A stretch of DNA of 64,000 nucleotides from an uncultured SAR116 cluster alpha proteobacterium (GTDB lineage: Bacteria; Pseudomonadota; Alphaproteobacteria; Puniceispirillales; Marisalimonadaceae). The position numbers were made by a program, and so were the translations under genes. Below, piece by piece: positions 59,601 to 64,000 of the stretch. Every line of letters begins with the position of its first letter. Within the stretch, counting starts at the first letter, position 1. The stretch is from contig CABZSR010000005.1 in NCBI GenBank assembly GCA_902528415.1, forward strand, positions 27,623-91,622, written 5' to 3'. The notes under the pieces are model-generated. The model did not search any database, was not told where the DNA came from, and was given only the letters and a program-made list of their open reading frames with translations.

Positions 59601-60234
59601 TATTCCTTTAAACGAGGGTTGCTTTAAACCTTTAAATATAGTTGTTCCAAATAACGCAATGATAAACGCTAAATACCCATCTGCTGTAATTGCAGGCAAC
59701 ACTGAAGTGAGTCAATTGACGTGCAATGCTCTATTTGGTGCACTTGGTATTATGGCAGGTAGTCAAGCTACAATGAATAACTTTATTTGGGGAAACGATA
59801 AAATTCAAAATTATGAAACTATTTGTGGTGGAACTGGAGCAGGACCAAATTTTCATGGAACATCTGCGGTTCAAACGCATATGACTAACACCAGAAGTAC
59901 AGATCCTGAAATTTTAGAGGCCAGATTTCCTGTTCGTTTAGAAGAGTATTCAATAAGAAAAAATTCAGGTGGAAAAGGTAAGTATAATGGAGGAAATGGT
60001 GTTACAAGAAAATTAAGATTTCTTGAACCAATGATAGTAACAACATTATGTTCTCATCGAAGAGTTAAACCGTTTGGTGTTGATGGTGGAGAACCTGGGC
60101 AATGTGGAAAAGAATGGCTTGAAAAAGAGGATGGCGGATTTATTGAACTTGAAGGTAATGATAGCTGCGAAGTAAAAGTAGATGATTTATTTGTAATGGA
60201 GACCCCAGGGGGTGGTGGTTTTGGATCAAAGTAA
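56641..60234 (+). CDS. 5-oxoprolinase-like fused hydantoinase A/B
   Basis: [70 protein letters not shown]; HyuB half [25 protein letters not shown]-like segment, [28 protein letters not shown]. Confidence 0.93.
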   Translation: [1197 protein letters not shown]

Positions 60235-60261
60235 ACTTTGTCTCAAAACAAAACACCACAA

Positions 60262-62004
60262 TTAAATTGTATTCATAAAAACAACAAGATTTTTAGTAAT
60301 TTCTTTGTCTTGAATATGAAATCTATCAATTGTTTGCTCCCAATCGGTATCTTTAAACTCACCTTTAAGAGATTGATATTCGCTACTTACTTTGATGTCT
60401 TGGTCTAATTTTGACCTAGAATAAAGAATTAAAGCTAGTGACCTTGTATCCATTACCCTGATATCAAAACTTAGTTCCACTACTTTATTAAAATCCTCAG
60501 CAAAAAAGTATCCAAGTATTAAATCTTTGATTCTATTATCTGAAGTTGATTGTCCTTGAGGTATGGGATCAAGCTCAAAAGCTTTATTAAGTAATTCCAG
60601 ACCCTTTTCAACTTTTCCTATTCTAACTAAAACTTCACCATATCCAGATAGTACTCTTGGGTCATTTGGAACCATATTAAATGCTTTTCTTCCATGATCT
60701 TCGGCTAGTAGGTAGTCATGATTACTTAAATAAACAGCTGACAACATTCTATGACATTCAAAATCATTTTCGTTTAACTCTAAAGCTTTATCTATATTTT
60801 GTTTTGCATCAGCAAAAATTTCTTCCATTTTACGATCAGAAAATCCTCTGAACATTGCTTGACCTAAAGTACAAACTTTCCATGCATAGGCTTGAGCGTT
60901 TCCAGAATCTGCTTCTATGGCTTTGTCAAAGTTTTGTAAAGCTTCTTGATTTGCTTCTTTAGTAAATTTGTGATGATTTTCTTTACCTCTTAGCAAATAC
61001 TCATATGAACTTATATTTTCTGTAGGCTTTCTTTTGGAACGTTGCAATGAACTAATCTCAATCTCACCAAGTAAAGCAATCGATATTTTTCTAACTATTT
61101 CATCTTGAAGGTCAAAAATATCTTCAAGGACTCTATCATATTTATTACTCCAAATAATGCTTTCGTCATTAGCATCACTTAATTCAATATTTATTCTAAC
61201 TCTTTTACCAGATGCTCTAATACCGCCAGTAACAATAAAATCTAAATCAAATTTTTTGGAAAATTCTTTTATATCTTGATTTTCATCTTTAAAATTAACA
61301 CTCGTTTGTCTGGAAAGAATATCAAATTCTCGCATCATTGAAAATTCGGTAATTAGATCTTCAACTATTCCATCAACTAAAAAACCACTATCTTCGTCTT
61401 TACTGGTATTTACAAATGGCAAAATCGCAAACTTGGGTTTTTTATTCACAGAGGGGCTTGTTTTTTTAGATATTTTATTTTTACCATCACCTAAAATAGA
61501 AAAAACTTCAAAGTCACTAGAAATATTTTTTAATTCAATTTTTCCTAATGAATGTATTTTTTGCTCAATTTTTTTATTAATTTGTTGGTTAACTACGTCA
61601 GATATTAAAATTTCACCAACTGGAGACTGACTTTCTAATCTAGCAGCAATATTGACACCATTACCATAAATATTATCACCTTCTATAATAATGTCATCTA
61701 GATGGATGCCAACTCGCCATGAAAGTTTTGGGTTAACTTCTTCATTTTTGTTTCTATCTTTTATAGCGTTCTGAAATTCAATTGCTGCATTAGCGCTCCC
61801 AACAGGACTGTCAAATTCTGCAATCACTGAATCGCCTGCAGTATGAAATATCCTTCCAGAATATTTTGAAATTAACGGATCTATGATTTCACGACAAGCT
61901 TTTAAACTCTCAAGAGTTTTTTCTTCTTGTTCTTCCATATGTTTGCTAAAACTAACACAGTCTGTAGCTAAAATAGTTGCTAACTTTCTTTTTACTTGAG
62001 ACAA
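60262..62004 (-). CDS. class III adenylate/guanylate cyclase domain + TolB/FlgO-like domain + TPR
   Basis: RKLATILATDCVSFSKHMEEQEEKTLESLKACREIIDPLISKYSGRIFHTAGDSVIAEFDSPVGSANAAIEFQ; FAILPFVNTSKDEDSGFLVDGIVEDLITEFSM; C-terminal TPR-like helices. Confidence 0.9.
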   Translation of the reverse strand: MSQVKRKLATILATDCVSFSKHMEEQEEKTLESLKACREIIDPLISKYSGRIFHTAGDSVIAEFDSPVGSANAAIEFQNAIKDRNKNEEVNPKLSWRVGIHLDDIIIEGDNIYGNGVNIAARLESQSPVGEILISDVVNQQINKKIEQKIHSLGKIELKNISSDFEVFSILGDGKNKISKKTSPSVNKKPKFAILPFVNTSKDEDSGFLVDGIVEDLITEFSMMREFDILSRQTSVNFKDENQDIKEFSKKFDLDFIVTGGIRASGKRVRINIELSDANDESIIWSNKYDRVLEDIFDLQDEIVRKISIALLGEIEISSLQRSKRKPTENISSYEYLLRGKENHHKFTKEANQEALQNFDKAIEADSGNAQAYAWKVCTLGQAMFRGFSDRKMEEIFADAKQNIDKALELNENDFECHRMLSAVYLSNHDYLLAEDHGRKAFNMVPNDPRVLSGYGEVLVRIGKVEKGLELLNKAFELDPIPQGQSTSDNRIKDLILGYFFAEDFNKVVELSFDIRVMDTRSLALILYSRSKLDQDIKVSSEYQSLKGEFKDTDWEQTIDRFHIQDKEITKNLVVFMNTI

Positions 62005-62127
62005 CTTTCAAATTCCATTTAATCAATTTACTTATTATAACTAGATATCTCATTTCGTGAATTAAACACAAAATAAAGAAATATTTTCATGTTATAATTA
62101 TTCTATAATACAAAATAGAAAAATTAA

Positions 62128-62325
62128 ATGGATATTGCAAAATACAAAAATAAAAACTTGATCTGCTTAAAAACTGGAGCCAAAGCCAAGATAATAAACT
62201 ATTTTGATGATCAAAATGCTTCATTTGTTAAAGTTAATATAAACGTTAAATTTAATGATACGACACTTCAAGTTTTAAAAACAATAGAATTGGAAGAATT
62301 AGGAAAGTTATTTAAGTTTGTTTAG
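62128..62325 (+). CDS. small hypothetical protein (65 aa)
   Basis: ORF in an otherwise unexplained gap between two minus-strand genes; no overlapping gene. Confidence 0.45.
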   Translation: MDIAKYKNKNLICLKTGAKAKIINYFDDQNASFVKVNINVKFNDTTLQVLKTIELEELGKLFKFV

Positions 62326-62349
62326 AGATCAATTTCGACGATATTCGAT

Positions 62350-63591
62350 TTAAAAAAATGCTTGTATACCAGTTTGTGCCCTACCAAGAATTAATGCATG
62401 CACATCGTGGGTTCCTTCATAGGTATTAACTGTTTCGAGGTTCATTAAATGTCTCATGACTTGATACTCTGCGTGAATACCATTTCCGCCATGCATATCT
62501 CTGGACATTCTAGCTATATCAAGAGCCTTTCCACAATTATTTCTTTTAATAAGAGAAATAGCCTCTGGAGCCAAATTACCTTGATCAAATAATCTACCGA
62601 CTTGCAAAGCAGCACCTAAGCCTAAAGTAATTTCGGTTTGTATGTCTGCTAGTTTCTTTTGTATTAATTGTGTTGCAGCTAGTGGCTTGCCAAATTGTTT
62701 TCTATCTAGTGTATATTGACGTGCTCTAAACCAACAATCTTCCGCAGCACCCATAACTCCCCAAGCTATACCGTATCTAGCCCTATTTAAACAACCAAAA
62801 GGTCCTTTAAGACCACTTACATTAGGCATTAGATTTTCCTCTGGAACAAATACATTATCCATAACAATTTCACCTGTAATTGAGGCACGTAAAGATAATT
62901 TCCCTTTGATTTTAGGAGCTGTTAATCCACCCATTCCCTTTTCTAGAATGAAACCTTTTATGGCATCTCCGTGTTCTTTTGACTTTGCCCAAACAACAAA
63001 AACATCAGCTATTGGAGAGTTAGATATCCACATTTTAGAGCCTGACAATGAATATCCACCATTTACTTTGGTTGCTGTTGTTTTCATAGATCCTGGATCT
63101 GAACCAGCATCTGGTTCTGTTAAACCAAAACAACCAATTAATTTTCCCGATGCTAAACCAGGTAAGTATTTTTGTCTTTGATCTTCATTTCCATATGTAT
63201 AAATCGGATGCATTACTAATGAAGATTGAACAGACATCATAGATCTATATCCTGAATCTATACGTTCAACTTCTCTTGCGACTAGACCATATGATACGTA
63301 TGAGGCTCCTGCACAACCGTACTTTTCAGGTATAGTAATACCTAAAAGACCTAACTCTCCCATTTCCCTGAAAATTTCTTTGTCTGTTTTCTCGTCTAAA
63401 AAAGCTTCTTCTACTCTGGGTAAAAGTTTTGATTGTGCATAATCATGTGCAGTTGATTTAATAAGTTTCTCTTCTTCAGAAATAAGAGTGTCCAATAACA
63501 AAGGATCTTCCCAATTAAATTTAGGTTGGGAAACTTTTGTATTTTTTAAATCAACAAAATTCTTTTCATTAGTATTGAGGGTAGAGTCCAT
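62350..63591 (-). CDS. gcdH: glutaryl-CoA dehydrogenase
   Basis: [114 protein letters not shown]. Confidence 0.93.
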   Translation of the reverse strand: MDSTLNTNEKNFVDLKNTKVSQPKFNWEDPLLLDTLISEEEKLIKSTAHDYAQSKLLPRVEEAFLDEKTDKEIFREMGELGLLGITIPEKYGCAGASYVSYGLVAREVERIDSGYRSMMSVQSSLVMHPIYTYGNEDQRQKYLPGLASGKLIGCFGLTEPDAGSDPGSMKTTATKVNGGYSLSGSKMWISNSPIADVFVVWAKSKEHGDAIKGFILEKGMGGLTAPKIKGKLSLRASITGEIVMDNVFVPEENLMPNVSGLKGPFGCLNRARYGIAWGVMGAAEDCWFRARQYTLDRKQFGKPLAATQLIQKKLADIQTEITLGLGAALQVGRLFDQGNLAPEAISLIKRNNCGKALDIARMSRDMHGGNGIHAEYQVMRHLMNLETVNTYEGTHDVHALILGRAQTGIQAFF

Positions 63592-63646
63592 AATAATTCC
63601 TTATTTTTTTCATATATAGCCAATGTATAAAAATAAATCCATCATT

Positions 63647-64000
63647 TTATTGAGAGTTATTTAATTTTAATATATGCCTCTCAATAAATTCTAATCTATC
63701 CTGTCCCCAATAAATTTGATCTTCTAATATGTATGTTGGGGCTCCAAAAACATATTTATCAATTGCAATTTTAGTATATTCTTTAAATACATTTTCACAT
63801 TCTTGACTTTTTGCTAAGGATAATAGGTCTTCCGAATTTAATTCTAATTTATCTGTAATATTTTTTAAAACATTCTCATCATCAACATTTAATTCTTCAA
63901 CCCATAACGCATTCATTATATCACCTGCTAGTTGAAAATCTTTATTAGTTTTTCTGATTTTAGCAGCAATTATCAATAAAGAAGGTAACAAAGATTTTGA
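63647..64000 (-). CDS. 2-hydroxychromene-2-carboxylate isomerase/DsbA-family protein, C-terminal part (runs off window end)
   Basis: Frame stays open to 64000 (SKSLLPSLLIIAAK...); NALWVEELNVDDENVL and FGAPTYILEDQIYWGQDRLEFIERHI are characteristic. Confidence 0.8.
   Translation of the reverse strand, partial: SKSLLPSLLIIAAKIRKTNKDFQLAGDIMNALWVEELNVDDENVLKNITDKLELNSEDLLSLAKSQECENVFKEYTKIAIDKYVFGAPTYILEDQIYWGQDRLEFIERHILKLNNSQ

Noticed and set aside
1-64000. Search by eye for tRNA/rRNA, transposases, integrases, phage genes, toxin-antitoxin or defence systems
   Set aside because: None recognised; intergenic gaps are short and nearly all sequence is explained by metabolic genes

Overview
This is a 64 kb AT-rich window with densely packed bacterial protein-coding genes, and it reads like an oligotrophic marine alphaproteobacterium (inference only). 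I see no rRNA, tRNA, CRISPR array, phage or transposon. The content is almost entirely catabolic: acyl-CoA dehydrogenases, CoA ligases, thiolase/DUF35, a Liv-type ABC importer, sugar-acid (fuconate/erythronate/threonate-like) degradation genes, a tandem pair of FAD lactate/glycolate-type dehydrogenases, and a zinc locus. The points most worth a second look are: (1) a three-hairpin structured element at 39628-39760, with GGA-containing loops and an identical CGGGGGAG octamer in two of them; (2) a zinc locus with a Zur-like palindrome and His/Asp-repeat ZnuA, linked to an FtsX/LolD-type ABC pair plus a DUF3299-like protein; (3) two genes in that locus (znuB and the permease) that have no ATG/GTG/TTG at the expected N-terminus but have a well-spaced GGAG in front of an ATA codon; (4) a split ACAD11/LvaA-LvaC-like 4-hydroxyacyl-CoA module; (5) erythronate/threonate enzymes without the DUF1537 kinase in the window; (6) a single-base frameshift that splits a quinone oxidoreductase. 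All family calls come from reading the translated sequence and no searches were run.
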